Origin: Bradyrhizobium tropiciagri
GTDB taxonomy: Bacteria; Pseudomonadota; Alphaproteobacteria; Rhizobiales; Xanthobacteraceae
Length of the DNA stretch: 64,000 nucleotides
Direction of reading: 5' to 3'
Assembly (NCBI RefSeq): GCF_001189845.1
Contig: NZ_LFLZ01000001.1
Span: forward strand, 248,001-312,000
The first letter of the stretch is position 1. Each line of letters starts with the position of its first letter. The notes under the pieces were generated by a model, which was not told the DNA's origin, searched no databases, and saw only the letters and a program-made list of their open reading frames with translations. Both the position numbers and the translations under genes were made by a program. Positions 26,024 through 35,619 of the stretch are shown here, piece by piece.

Positions 26024-27796
26024 ATGACGCTTGAGACCTCCGTTCTCATTGTTGGTGGTGGCGGCGCCGGCCTGACGGCTTCGATGTTGTTGTCGACCTT
26101 GAATATTGACCACATTCTGGTGTCGGCCTTGCCGCATACGTCACGGCTGCCGAAGGCGCATGTGCTCAATCAGCGCTCGCTCGAAATTTTCGAGGAGATC
26201 GGCGTGGCCGAGCGCGTCCTTCAGCGCAGCACTCCGGCGGAGAACATGAAGGCGACGGCCTGGTATGCGGGAATTTCCGGCTCGCACGATGGCTACGGGC
26301 GGCGCCTTGGTCGGATCGAGGTTTGGGGGGGCGGCTATACCGATCCGGATTTCATTGCGGCGAGCCCTTTTCGTACGGCGAATCTGCCTCAGGTGCGTCT
26401 GGAGCCTTTGCTGAAGCAGCGGGCGGAGGAACTGAACCGCGACATCCGCTTTGGACACGAAGTGAAGAGTTACGAGCAAGATGCGGACGGCGTCACCGCG
26501 ACGGTCCTGGTGCGGGAGACGGGAGAGACCTATTCGGTGCGAGCGAAGTATCTCCTGGGTTGCGACGGTGGACGGACCATCGGTAACGCCGCGGGACTCA
26601 AGCTGGAGGGACAAACCAATTTGATGCGAATGGTCTCCACCCATCTGACGTATGATTTTTCGAAATATCTTCAGGACGAAGACGTTCTTCTCCGCTGGCT
26701 CGTAAACCCCGATTTCGGAGGGTCTCTCGCCAGCGGTGTTCTCGTCCCTATGGGACCGGATCACTGGGGCACCAGGTCCGAGGAATGGGTATTCCACTTG
26801 CAGTTCGCATTCGACGACGAGGGCGCCTTCGATGACGCGAAGGTTCTCGATCGCATGCGCAAGGCATCCGGTATTCCCGACTTCGCGCCGAAAATCCACT
26901 ATATCAGCCGATGGACGATGGAGGGCGTCCTCGCCGACAAGTTTCACTCGGGCCGCGTTTTCCTGGTGGGCGACGCCGCCCATCGCCATCCGCCGACGGG
27001 AGGACTGGGGTTGAACAGTGCGGTTCACGACGCCTACAATCTCTGCTGGAAGCTGGCGGCGGTGCTGCGAGGCAAGGCGGGCACCGGTCTGCTTGATACT
27101 TATGGCGCCGAGCGCCGTCCGGTGGACGGCGCCAACATTGAAGCCGCAGTCAACAGCGCGTTCAACCATTTCAGGATTGACCAGGCGCTCTCGATGTCTC
27201 CTGAGAAGACCCCCGAGCAGAATTGGGAAGAGGTTCGCCCGCTGTGGGAGGATCGCCCTGGCTCCGCCGCGAAGCGGCACGCTCTGAACTCGGCGATTGT
27301 GTCCCAGACGATGGAGTTTCGTCACCACAACGTGGAATTCGGCTATACTTACGCCTCCGATGCGGTAGTAGACGATGGAAGTCCCGCCTACGTGCCGTTG
27401 GACAACGTGAGGATCTACCAGCCGAGTACCAAGCCCGGACATCCTCTTCCGCATGCCTGGGTCGAACGGCAAGGGGAAAGGATCGCTCTCAACACGCTTG
27501 TTCACGGGGGGAAGTTCGTTTTGATCGCTGGCGAAGGCGGTCAGCCGTGGGTCGACGCGGCGCGGAAGCTCAAAGAGCAGCTAGGTGTAGATCTGGTGGC
27601 CGTTCGCGTCGGCATCCTCGACGGCGATTATGTCGACGCCCGCTGTGCTTGGACGAAGCAGCGTGAGTTCGGGCCGGAAGGGGCTGTGTTGGTGCGACCG
27701 GATCGCTATATCGGGTTTAGATCAGCCGGCAGTGTAAAAAATCACGAAGACGTTCTGGAGAGCGCTCTACGCCAAATTCTGCATACGGCCTCTTGA
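26024..27796 (+). CDS. FAD-dependent phenol/chlorophenol hydroxylase type (TfdB-like)
   Basis: A 590-residue flavoprotein monooxygenase. FAD motif VGGGGAGLTASMLLS, DG motif YLLGCDGGRTIGN, and FLVGDAAHRHPPTGGLGLNS fit the 2,4-dichlorophenol 6-monooxygenase (TfdB) and related phenol hydroxylases. The last 150 residues form the thioredoxin-like C-terminal domain of this class. It would convert a phenol to a catechol, the substrate type for the upstream dioxygenase. A GGGAGA ribosome site precedes the ATG. It ends the catabolic region. Confidence 0.9.
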   Translation: MTLETSVLIVGGGGAGLTASMLLSTLNIDHILVSALPHTSRLPKAHVLNQRSLEIFEEIGVAERVLQRSTPAENMKATAWYAGISGSHDGYGRRLGRIEVWGGGYTDPDFIAASPFRTANLPQVRLEPLLKQRAEELNRDIRFGHEVKSYEQDADGVTATVLVRETGETYSVRAKYLLGCDGGRTIGNAAGLKLEGQTNLMRMVSTHLTYDFSKYLQDEDVLLRWLVNPDFGGSLASGVLVPMGPDHWGTRSEEWVFHLQFAFDDEGAFDDAKVLDRMRKASGIPDFAPKIHYISRWTMEGVLADKFHSGRVFLVGDAAHRHPPTGGLGLNSAVHDAYNLCWKLAAVLRGKAGTGLLDTYGAERRPVDGANIEAAVNSAFNHFRIDQALSMSPEKTPEQNWEEVRPLWEDRPGSAAKRHALNSAIVSQTMEFRHHNVEFGYTYASDAVVDDGSPAYVPLDNVRIYQPSTKPGHPLPHAWVERQGERIALNTLVHGGKFVLIAGEGGQPWVDAARKLKEQLGVDLVAVRVGILDGDYVDARCAWTKQREFGPEGAVLVRPDRYIGFRSAGSVKNHEDVLESALRQILHTAS

Positions 27797-27877
27797 TACG
27801 TGAATCTGCGCTGAACCAAGCCGCTTGAACCAACGACACTAAGTCGAGGGCTTCGCGATGTAGCGCCTCGCTACCAT

Positions 27878-27902
27878 CAGGCCCACTGTTGTGGTGGGCC
27901 TG
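27878..27902 (+). terminator. Strong hairpin after the catabolic cluster
   Basis: CAGGCCCAC (27878-27886) pairs perfectly with GTGGGCCTG (27894-27902) over a 7-base loop, about 80 bases after the hydroxylase stop. No T tract follows, so it may act as an RNA stabiliser or a rho-aided stop. Confidence 0.5.
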
Positions 27903-28085
27903 CGGAAACACCTCCCCGCCGATTAGGCCGGCGAGCGTACCTTTTACCTCGACCTTGAACCCTTCCTATCTTCCTATGGTCCCCGGTCCCGATGCTTTTG
28001 CTGCCTGCTCAAAAGGCAAAAGCCTGGAAGATCGACTGCCACAAGGTCGTCGGCACCATCGTCGACGCCATGCTTTCGACAGGCT

Positions 28086-28274
28086 TTATGATGTGAGCAT
28101 GCCGCGGTAACGACCTGGACTGCAGGCCATCCAATTCTGGAATGCCCAATAGAATGCGCTCGGCTCGCGGTATCCGAGCTCGATCGAGATCTCGCCGATC
28201 GATATGCGTGTTGTCGAAGGCAGCTCAACCGCATTGTCGCGCCGCACTTCATCCTTCAGGGAGGCGTGCGATTG
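28086..28274 (-). pseudogene. Remnant of an AraC-family transcriptional regulator (C-terminal HTH)
   Basis: Reading the minus strand gives LKDEVRRDNAVELP then SIGEISIELGYREPSAFYWA and FQNWMACSPGRYR before a TAA stop at 28086-28088. This is the second helix-turn-helix of AraC proteins of the type ending in SPGxYR. An in-frame TGA lies about 10 codons upstream of the match and no N-terminal domain is found, so only the last 50-60 residues survive. It has no start of its own and marks a decayed junction before the DNA-targeting island. Confidence 0.7.
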
Positions 28275-28815
28275 TCATGGGTTCCGGTCATCCATACTGG
28301 CCCGACTGGATGCTCAAGAAGGACGGACATCGGCGGACAGTGCGCCCCGAATTGCAAGCTTGTTGCTGACAATTCGGAAGCGATGCTGATGGCTGTGATT
28401 GAGGGGCAGGGATAGTCCTGATACCAGACTGGCTGGTTGGTCCCTCCTTACACGAGCAAAAGCTCGTACAGGTCCTGCCGGGCTGGGCCGGAAAGGGCGA
28501 CGGCGGTGTCCACGCGATCCTGCCGCTTGGACGACTGGTGCCGTCGAAGACGCGCGTATTCGTGGATGCGGTCTCTGAATCGATCAAAAAGGGATGACCA
28601 CACCTGCTCGTAAAGTTCATCGCGGACCTCATAAGGTCCAAGAAACCTTGTGAGGAAGTAGCACGATCTTCGCAAGCAGATCGAGCGCCGTTGTACCAGT
28701 TTGGGCACAAACTGCGTCCGCGAGTGTGAGACACACTTCAGTAGCCCCGATGGGCTGGCACTTCACGCTAGCCAGTCTACGGAGGCAGTGCCTCGTCTCC
28801 GAGGACCAGCCCTAG
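28275..28815. other. Decayed or non-coding junction
   Basis: Between the AraC remnant and the Z1 gene no frame shows a convincing protein. The longest frames (28288-28734 and 28448-28708, both minus) have no recognisable motif. This may be eroded DNA at an island boundary. Confidence 0.4.
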
Positions 28816-31650
28816 CTACATCTTTACCTTGAATGCCTTTCTGCCAACATTGCTCGCCGTAGCGGGTAGGGCGAGGCCAAACCCCATTACGGGAAGAACC
28901 GAACTGGCCTTTTTCCCCGTGAACTCGATCTCCTTGGTCGGATAGAGCAGCATTACACCCGTGCGGCTCTTGGGGTTCAATTGAGGCGAGTCGAAGTCAA
29001 TATCATTCCCTCCGACGAGCCACTTCGCGAACTTAACATGCGTTGGTGTGGAGAATACGTTGAAGCGGGTCGCAAATCTTGTACGGAAGATGCAATTGAA
29101 CTCATCTTTGCCGGCGTGCCAGACTCCGGCTTGAGGGTCGTCACCGACTTGCGGCATTACAAGAACCCATGAATCAACCGGACACTCATTGCCGCTGAGG
29201 TATTGGATTTCAGCCTTGATTCCACTGCCGGCAGCATCCCAGGAAACTTTCTTCAGAACACTCAATACATCCTTGTGAGACGCAGTACTCCACTTGATGC
29301 TTATTCTGTCAGCGTTCTTGCCTTGACCCTTCACGTCCGATTGCTTGACGCGGGTGCTCTGCAGAAGCTCTTTGAACAGCTTTTCGTTGGATTTTCGGCC
29401 GGCGCCTGCCGCCGACTGGCTCGTGGGCTCACGATAGGAAAAGGCCGCCCACGTGATCTCCGCCTTGAACATCTTGTTGCGAGCGGTCGGACGAAGTTGC
29501 GGGTGCGAATTGAAAACAAGAGCCGGTACCTCCAAAGGGGTGATTCCGGATTTGCCGGCGTAGGTGGCCAGTTGTTCGCGAAAGTCCTCCTCGTCCCTGC
29601 ACATGCTTTCAAACGCTTTGTACAGGTCCAGTACTTTCGGTCCGACGGGTACGCTTCTGCCGATGAACAGGCGCACGAGGTCCTGATATCCCTCGCGAAA
29701 CCCAAACCAGCGTCCCATTTGCATGAGAGTGTCCTGCAGTCTCGCAGCTCGATAGAAATAGGAAACCGTTAGTCCCTGAATCGTGTAGCCGCGGGAAAGC
29801 TTCGCGCCTCCAACGAAGATCTTCCAGACACCTTCCTTTGCCTCGAACTGCGGGACGTCTGCATCGTCGTCGCTGTTGATCATGAGGACCGGATCGCCTC
29901 TGCGCATCTCGGAGAGCGCGGCGCCGAGTGCGGGCTTTAGCTCTTCGAACGTCTTGGGAAAGCGCAGATTTGAACTTTTCCCCCGGTCCTGCCAGACAGT
30001 CCTGAAATCCTCGAGCATCCCTTTCAGGCGCGTCATGCCAGACCCCGGCGAGTCATAGGCAGCTTTTCGCCACAAGGATCTGATCGCCTGTCTGGCCGAG
30101 ATCTGGTCCGCTTTGAACGACGAGGTGTGAAAAAGCATCGTATGATGTTTGAAGCTTACGTTGCCTGCTTTTTCACGGTATTTCTTGAGTGCTCCCGTAA
30201 GAACGAACGCATCGATCGCTTCGGCTAGTCGATCGTCTGCGCTTCCGGTCGTCTTCGGGATTGCACACACATAGGCTTTTTCATTCGTCAATCGACCTGC
30301 CGGAACGGTGTCAAAGTCGTGAAACTCTCGCGCGCCCATATAGCCGATAGGTCGATCCAGCGAGAGAATAAAGTCTCTTGGATATAGATCGGCCGGGTCA
30401 GTTGGATCGACAAACACATTTGCAAAGGGCGTCGCCGTATACCCGACGTACTGTGCTCTCGGCAAGCGCTGAAGGATCTGCACAATGTGCCCATTTATCG
30501 ACGACCGCTTTTTGCTGGGATTTTTCGCCGGATTGATCGTGTTCAGGGACGCTTGATCCGACTCGTCATCAATGATCAGCGCAGGAATTTCTGCGCACTT
30601 TGATGTACCGACCGATCGTAGATCCCGGACGAGCTGTTTCAGGCGATCAGGATTCTTCTTTACGACAATGATGCGTGCGCCGGCATGATCGAGGTTCTCA
30701 CGATCGTACAGTGGCTTGAGCTTGTTCTTCTTCTCGAACTCAAATTCCAGGGGATTAAGCCCGGCGCTATGACCCTCAAAGTCTTGCGCTCCAGTCAGCC
30801 TGGTTATGTCAATATGGCCAAGGAGGCTTGGCATCTTGCCGTAGGATATAAATTTCGAAGGCCAGTCCGGATCGTCCTTGTAGTCGTGCTCATGCTCGGA
30901 CTCGTCAGCTCCCCGCAATATGTTTTCGCGCCCGACAAGATCCATATCAAGTCGACGTTGGGTTTGATCGCGCAGGAGATTTGTGGTGCCGGACAGCACA
31001 ATGATCAGGCGGTAGCCGGCGTCGATCGCCTTGGCAACCACGCCGGTGAAATTTGTAGTTTTTCCGCTTTGAACATAGCCAACGACAAGACCGCGTCCGC
31101 CCCTCGGCGCGACGCTCGCGGGATCCGCCAGTCTTTCGACAATCTCGGTCGTCGCAGCATCCAGGGATGCGAGTGATCCGTCGGGAATACCGCGTACCGT
31201 CTCCAAAAACGTTCTAATGCGCTTCCAGTAAAAGTTGTGGCTCCTCCGGAATTCAAAAGTGTACCAGTCTTTCGGAGTGTCGGGATTGTCGACCAGTATG
31301 TTGCCGATGCCTGGCCACGCAGGAATGTATTCGTCGAGAATACCCTGAAGCTTCTTTCCTATCTGGAGAAGCTCGTAGACTCGTCGCCGACGTTCGGGCG
31401 TATGTGGTGGCGTTCCGGCTGTCCAGGGTGCATCCGGCTCAAAATCCCACTCATTGAGCTGCCGGTTCAAAAGCTTGCGCGCCTCGTCATTCGGACTGAG
31501 CGGCAACCGCCGGGCTATTTCACGCTCAATATCGGCGACCTTGACCTTGTCCTGCTGTGCATAGAACGCTACCGCAGCGGATAAGGGGCGTGGGCCGCCA
31601 GACATGCCGCCGAGCGCGTTGTGCAGGCTATTTTCGAAGGTGGCTTTCAT
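28816..31650 (-). CDS. Z1-domain SF2 helicase-like protein of a MORC-type restriction system
   Basis: A 944-residue protein with SF2 helicase motifs: Walker A GYVQSGKTT (191-199), Walker B DDESDQ (361-366), motif III GYTATPFANV (403-412), and the Z1 hallmark QMGRWFGFREGY (644-655) in motif VI. Z1 proteins are described in operons with GHKL ATPases and restriction-endonuclease-fold proteins (Iyer, Abhiman and Aravind's analysis of MutL homologues in restriction systems). It probably translocates on or remodels DNA. The ATG lies 6 bases after the stop of the PD-(D/E)XK gene, and it is the last gene of the three-gene operon. Confidence 0.9.
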   Translation of the reverse strand: MKATFENSLHNALGGMSGGPRPLSAAVAFYAQQDKVKVADIEREIARRLPLSPNDEARKLLNRQLNEWDFEPDAPWTAGTPPHTPERRRRVYELLQIGKKLQGILDEYIPAWPGIGNILVDNPDTPKDWYTFEFRRSHNFYWKRIRTFLETVRGIPDGSLASLDAATTEIVERLADPASVAPRGGRGLVVGYVQSGKTTNFTGVVAKAIDAGYRLIIVLSGTTNLLRDQTQRRLDMDLVGRENILRGADESEHEHDYKDDPDWPSKFISYGKMPSLLGHIDITRLTGAQDFEGHSAGLNPLEFEFEKKNKLKPLYDRENLDHAGARIIVVKKNPDRLKQLVRDLRSVGTSKCAEIPALIIDDESDQASLNTINPAKNPSKKRSSINGHIVQILQRLPRAQYVGYTATPFANVFVDPTDPADLYPRDFILSLDRPIGYMGAREFHDFDTVPAGRLTNEKAYVCAIPKTTGSADDRLAEAIDAFVLTGALKKYREKAGNVSFKHHTMLFHTSSFKADQISARQAIRSLWRKAAYDSPGSGMTRLKGMLEDFRTVWQDRGKSSNLRFPKTFEELKPALGAALSEMRRGDPVLMINSDDDADVPQFEAKEGVWKIFVGGAKLSRGYTIQGLTVSYFYRAARLQDTLMQMGRWFGFREGYQDLVRLFIGRSVPVGPKVLDLYKAFESMCRDEEDFREQLATYAGKSGITPLEVPALVFNSHPQLRPTARNKMFKAEITWAAFSYREPTSQSAAGAGRKSNEKLFKELLQSTRVKQSDVKGQGKNADRISIKWSTASHKDVLSVLKKVSWDAAGSGIKAEIQYLSGNECPVDSWVLVMPQVGDDPQAGVWHAGKDEFNCIFRTRFATRFNVFSTPTHVKFAKWLVGGNDIDFDSPQLNPKSRTGVMLLYPTKEIEFTGKKASSVLPVMGFGLALPATASNVGRKAFKVKM

Positions 31651-31656
31651 GATCTT

Positions 31657-32670
31657 TCACTTCCGGAACAGAATGCGGTCAAATTGGCTGCTGCCATCCA
31701 GAGCGCCCAAGCCGTCCAGGTTCAGCGCATATTCGACCTTCTCAATCCGTGCAAAGCGCGCTAACCCGAGCCCGGAAAGGGTATCGGGAACGATTACCGG
31801 GCAATTCTTGTCAACTGGAATGGCAGTCATGGGTGACCGGAGATGGTATCTCGCGCCGTATTGCGATGCGTCTTCATCCGCCCAACCGTGCTTTGTGAGA
31901 TGGTGACGAATTGTCTCAACCGTCTGGGGGGCCATCGCTGAAGCGGTTGATAAGACTGACGCTATGAGTTGCGGAAGGGATTGGCTTCCCCGACCGGTTC
32001 CGAGCGTTAGTTGCACCGAAGCAATGGCCAGTCGTCGACCTGCTTTCGGCATCAATTGAGTAAGAGAGCCAATCTGATGAATTCGATTTTCGCCCCGAGT
32101 GGATTTCACTTCCACGTCGGTGGCGGGAAGTGTGAAATCATGTTCTTCCGATGCTGGACCTTGCCATGCATCAACGGCCGATCGCCATCCAATCACGCCC
32201 GCGACTCTCTTGAGAAACATGAGCTCGCCGAACAGGCCGGTCTGCACGCTTTCAGACAGGAGACGTTTCTGCCGGATCAGTGCTGACCAGGACGCTAGCG
32301 TTTTGGAGATGGCGCTCTCTACTGGCTCCTGATCGATCTGCACCCTGTCCGCAACGGTGCAGCAAAAGGCGTAAAAGTCCTGAAACAGACCCGGATTTCC
32401 AGTCGACACTTCCACCGCTGTTTGAGGCCCGGCGCCGACGTTGCGGATGGCAATTTCGGCAAGCGGGCTGGACAGGTCGCTTTTCTTTGCGGTGAAGAAG
32501 TGGGCTCCGATACGGCTCCCGCCAGGTGTGATAAAGAGCACCACACGAGGCGAACCCTTAATCGGTTCGAGCGATGGCAGGCCATCGCGGATTCGCTTCT
32601 CGAAGCTCTCCCAACGAAGGTGCCTGGAAGCATCGATTGGCCGCGAAGCCGATGTTACTTGCTTGCCCAC
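31657..32670 (-). CDS. PD-(D/E)XK motif protein (DUF4420-like) of the Z1/GHKL operon
   Basis: A 337-residue putative nuclease. GLFGELMFL (145-153) and HDFTLPATDVEVKST give the nuclease pattern with D178, E187 and K189. This is the middle component in known Z1/GHKL operons and is presumed to cut or recognise DNA. Its start overlaps the end of the GHKL ATPase gene by 16 bases and its stop is 6 bases before the Z1 gene, so the three are surely co-translated. Confidence 0.88.
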   Translation of the reverse strand: MGKQVTSASRPIDASRHLRWESFEKRIRDGLPSLEPIKGSPRVVLFITPGGSRIGAHFFTAKKSDLSSPLAEIAIRNVGAGPQTAVEVSTGNPGLFQDFYAFCCTVADRVQIDQEPVESAISKTLASWSALIRQKRLLSESVQTGLFGELMFLKRVAGVIGWRSAVDAWQGPASEEHDFTLPATDVEVKSTRGENRIHQIGSLTQLMPKAGRRLAIASVQLTLGTGRGSQSLPQLIASVLSTASAMAPQTVETIRHHLTKHGWADEDASQYGARYHLRSPMTAIPVDKNCPVIVPDTLSGLGLARFARIEKVEYALNLDGLGALDGSSQFDRILFRK

Positions 32671-34229
32671 TGCTTCTCCAGTTTCAGTGCAGCGTTCATC
32701 GCTGCCTGGAATGCCTGCAGTCGCAGGCGCTCGACCGGCCCGATTCGCATTCCCGCAAGAAGGGACTCCAGTGTGAAATAAAGAAGAGTGCGGAGGAGCG
32801 GAAGGTCAGTTTTGCCACCACGGGCACCACGAAGCAGCATCGAGCGGTACTTCGTATTCAACGTTATTTGCCGACCGTCCTGATCGATATCAATCAAGTC
32901 AGGTCCTGAGAGCTTTCCCCAGACCACCGAACAGCCTTCGCCGGGAAGAAATCGTATTGAACGTCGATCGAGAGCGTGTCGTACTTCTGCGGGGATGCCC
33001 ACACCTGGCTGAAGCATAGGGCGTGCCTGTTGCTTTCCTCTTTGGCGATAAAGTTCTTCAGCCTTGCGGATATAACCGCGAAAATCCATCCCGTCTTTCG
33101 CCCGGGCGGAAAACACGGCATCCCCAAACGAAGCGGGAACATCAACGCCCGCCTTGTTGCTTCGCACTTTCAGGTACGTCTGCAAGCGATCAGGAATGTC
33201 GATTTCGACGCGGGCCAGGCTCAAGTGCGGTTCTGTCGTGCCAATGACGTCGCACCAGCCTCCATCCTGAATCAGCCGATCGTGGCGATAGAAATAGAAG
33301 CCCTGATGTTCGGATACTTTTCCAAGCTTATAACCTGGATCTGACGACTTCTTGCGCCAGATGTGACATCGCATCACCAAAGAGCCCGTCCCGGGTAATG
33401 TGGCCACGAAGTTCTTTGGGAAGTTCTTTGCGCCGTTGAGAGCCTTGGGTGGAAACGGATTTATGGCCAGGACTTCCGTCGCTGGCCCAACGTCCTGCTC
33501 GTCGATATCCTCAACATCGATATGTATGGTGATTTGTCGTCGCTGGAGAAATCGATTCAGCTTGAGACCAAGGTGATGCCGCATACGAAGGATTGCTCTT
33601 TCAAGATATCCATCCATATCGATGCGAAGTCGATCGAAGTCGTAGATGTCATCCCAGCGAACAACTGTTCCAACTGTTATCGGACCGACCAGACCCCACT
33701 CGTGATTCAGCAGTGCGGTCGCCGATTGGCTCTTCAGAATGTTGACTGTCCAGTCATTTGTCTTGATCCCTTCTTTCGTCCACTGCCGACCTACCGCAGC
33801 TTGCCCAGCCGCGCGCGATACGACGGTTAAAGTGTTTGCCTGGCTCAGCGACGCAGTCTTGAGTCCAACTCCGAACATCCCAAGATCCTTTGGACCGTAA
33901 TTTCTGCGGGCAGCAAATTGCATGGCCCGCTTGAGCACGCCGGCATTCATGCCGACTCCGTCGTCTATGACGTATAGGCTTGATAAACGACGCTCCTTCT
34001 TGACAAACCGAACGAGAATATTCTTCGCTTTGGCGTCAATGGAATTGTCAACTAGATCAGCAATACTTGCTTCGAGCGGATAATCTTTCTCGAGTGCATC
34101 CAGAATGTCTGGAGTGGGGCGCAGTGTTTCTCGCCCTCCGATTTCCAGATCATTGGGTAATCGAGCGTCTGTGCGTACATTGACTTGAATTGATTGATGA
34201 CGATTGCGCTTGGCCGGTAATGTCCCCAT
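32655..34229 (-). CDS. GHKL-type ATPase (MutL/MORC-like)
   Basis: A 524-residue ATP-binding protein. The Bergerat fold is visible: N-box ASIADLVDNSIDAKA (54-68), with aspartate where MutL/MORC usually have the catalytic glutamate, G1 DDGVGM (89-94) and G2 DLGMFGVGLKTAS (115-127). The S5-like transducer domain should follow. It would act as an ATP-driven DNA clamp or switch that licenses the nuclease and helicase. First gene of the operon; promoter region 34230-34838. Confidence 0.9.
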   Translation of the reverse strand: MGTLPAKRNRHQSIQVNVRTDARLPNDLEIGGRETLRPTPDILDALEKDYPLEASIADLVDNSIDAKAKNILVRFVKKERRLSSLYVIDDGVGMNAGVLKRAMQFAARRNYGPKDLGMFGVGLKTASLSQANTLTVVSRAAGQAAVGRQWTKEGIKTNDWTVNILKSQSATALLNHEWGLVGPITVGTVVRWDDIYDFDRLRIDMDGYLERAILRMRHHLGLKLNRFLQRRQITIHIDVEDIDEQDVGPATEVLAINPFPPKALNGAKNFPKNFVATLPGTGSLVMRCHIWRKKSSDPGYKLGKVSEHQGFYFYRHDRLIQDGGWCDVIGTTEPHLSLARVEIDIPDRLQTYLKVRSNKAGVDVPASFGDAVFSARAKDGMDFRGYIRKAEELYRQRGKQQARPMLQPGVGIPAEVRHALDRRSIRFLPGEGCSVVWGKLSGPDLIDIDQDGRQITLNTKYRSMLLRGARGGKTDLPLLRTLLYFTLESLLAGMRIGPVERLRLQAFQAAMNAALKLEKQWASK

Positions 34230-34838
34230 GACGTTCAGATTATCCGGAATTTGCGCGGCTTTCTATTGGACTAGCGGCGGAGCATTCATTCTAAGGTTGT
34301 CTTGACCTTTCGCTGTTCCCAGGCGCTCATGTCAAGTCGCATAGCGGCTGCAGATACTTGTTGCGGGCGTTGCTGCGATGCAGCATCTGTGCGAATCAGC
34401 TGCCGCTCCAACGTCACTTTGTACCTGATTGCCCGCAATCCCACCTGCGGTGCCCTCGCAAATTGATCTGGCCTGAAGGTAACGCTGCGAGCTTGCGAAT
34501 GGCCTCATCAAAGCCCTTGTGCTTCCCACCCAGATGCCAGGTAGAAAATATCGAACATCAGGGTAGTGGAGGGCCGGTTGCGTGCTGGCGCAACGCTCGA
34601 TCCTGAAGCACACAACGAGCGCCAGTTAACATGGGTAGGGAGCGCGCGAACCGAGCTGAGCCGAAAAAGCACTTAAGCGCGAGCGCGACATTGTTGCGAG
34701 CACGGCGGGTTCGAATCGCGCTTGCGAAAGCGCTCTCTGAACAGGACACTGTTCTATTGGAATCGACTCAGTCACGGCAGGCGACAATAGGGGTGTGGTG
34801 CAACGCCTTTTCCATGCCAACACTCGAAAGAGAGACAA
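34230..34838. other. Divergent intergenic region between GHKL operon and glycosylase gene
   Basis: About 600 bases with no supported gene; short frames on both strands lack protein-like features. It must contain promoters for both directions. In known systems a DNA methyltransferase might be expected near here; none is present. Confidence 0.4.
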
Positions 34839-35561
34839 GTGCGGGCTGATCAACCGTCCATTTCTGATCTGACGCCGCTTGCCCGCTCGTTTTTCATGGA
34901 TGATGCGGATGCGGTGGCAATGAAGCTGATCGGTACGTTTCTCGTTCTCGATCACGGAATTGGCTATCCGGCGGGAGGGCGTATCGTCGAAACGGAAGCT
35001 TATGATGAGAATGATCCTGCGTCACATTGTTTCTCGGGCAAAGGTTATGAAGCCTCCGAAAGAGGCGGATCGATGCGACGTGCCGGTGGTTGCGCATATG
35101 TTTACGCCGAGGCCTGCCTGAACTTCGTCTGCGGACCGGAAGGTTTCGGCAGCGCTGTCCTCGTGCGCGCGCTGGAGCCGATCTGGGGCATTGACGCGAT
35201 GAAGATCCGGAACGTGCCCTACGATCCGCGTGCCGCGACCGAGCACGAGCGGCTTTGTTCCGGGCCCAAGCGACTCGGTTGGTCGCTGGGAGTCTACAAA
35301 AATCAATTGAACGGACAGTCGCTCTTTGACCCGCCGTTTTCACTTTACAACCGTATTGCCCGGCCCGCGCTCATGTGCGGCCCGCGTGTGGGCGTTCGAG
35401 GATTCATGGACAAATGGCGGAAGGGATTGCCTCGGGAAGAAATCCAAGAAGGTGCTCAGCGGCGTTGGCGCTATGCCGATGGAGGCTCTCTTGCGTTCGT
35501 GAGTCTGCAGACAAATGACCGTGAGAGGATTGCATACCCTCTCTCACCGCTCCTGGACTAG
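34839..35561 (+). CDS. DNA-3-methyladenine glycosylase, AAG/MPG family
   Basis: A 240-residue monofunctional glycosylase excising alkylated or deaminated purines. RIVETEAYDENDPASHCFSG contains the family's catalytic glutamate and conserved histidine, VLVRALEP carries the active-site arginine region, and LCSGPKRLGWSLGV matches the LCNGPSKL block. The usual YGM(H/Y)YC segment reads YAEACLNFV, a clear divergence in the nucleotide-binding wall. The start is GTG after AGAGAGA. It lies between the GHKL/Z1 operon and the nuclease genes. Confidence 0.88.
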   Translation: MRADQPSISDLTPLARSFFMDDADAVAMKLIGTFLVLDHGIGYPAGGRIVETEAYDENDPASHCFSGKGYEASERGGSMRRAGGCAYVYAEACLNFVCGPEGFGSAVLVRALEPIWGIDAMKIRNVPYDPRAATEHERLCSGPKRLGWSLGVYKNQLNGQSLFDPPFSLYNRIARPALMCGPRVGVRGFMDKWRKGLPREEIQEGAQRRWRYADGGSLAFVSLQTNDRERIAYPLSPLLD

Positions 35562-35619
35562 CACGTGCTGCTTCAGCAGCTTCCGCAAATTTATTATTAG
35601 CAACGATAGCGATTGGATA

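Noticed and set aside
26141..27505. Long minus-strand frame of 454 residues
   Set aside because: It is antisense to the FAD hydroxylase at 26024-27796, which has clear family motifs; the frame is a GC-rich shadow.
28448..28708. Minus-strand frame containing DELYEQVWS, similar to AELYEQVWS in the 39030-40409 protein
   Set aside because: The match is only a few residues and the rest of the two sequences do not align, so a shared origin is not supported.
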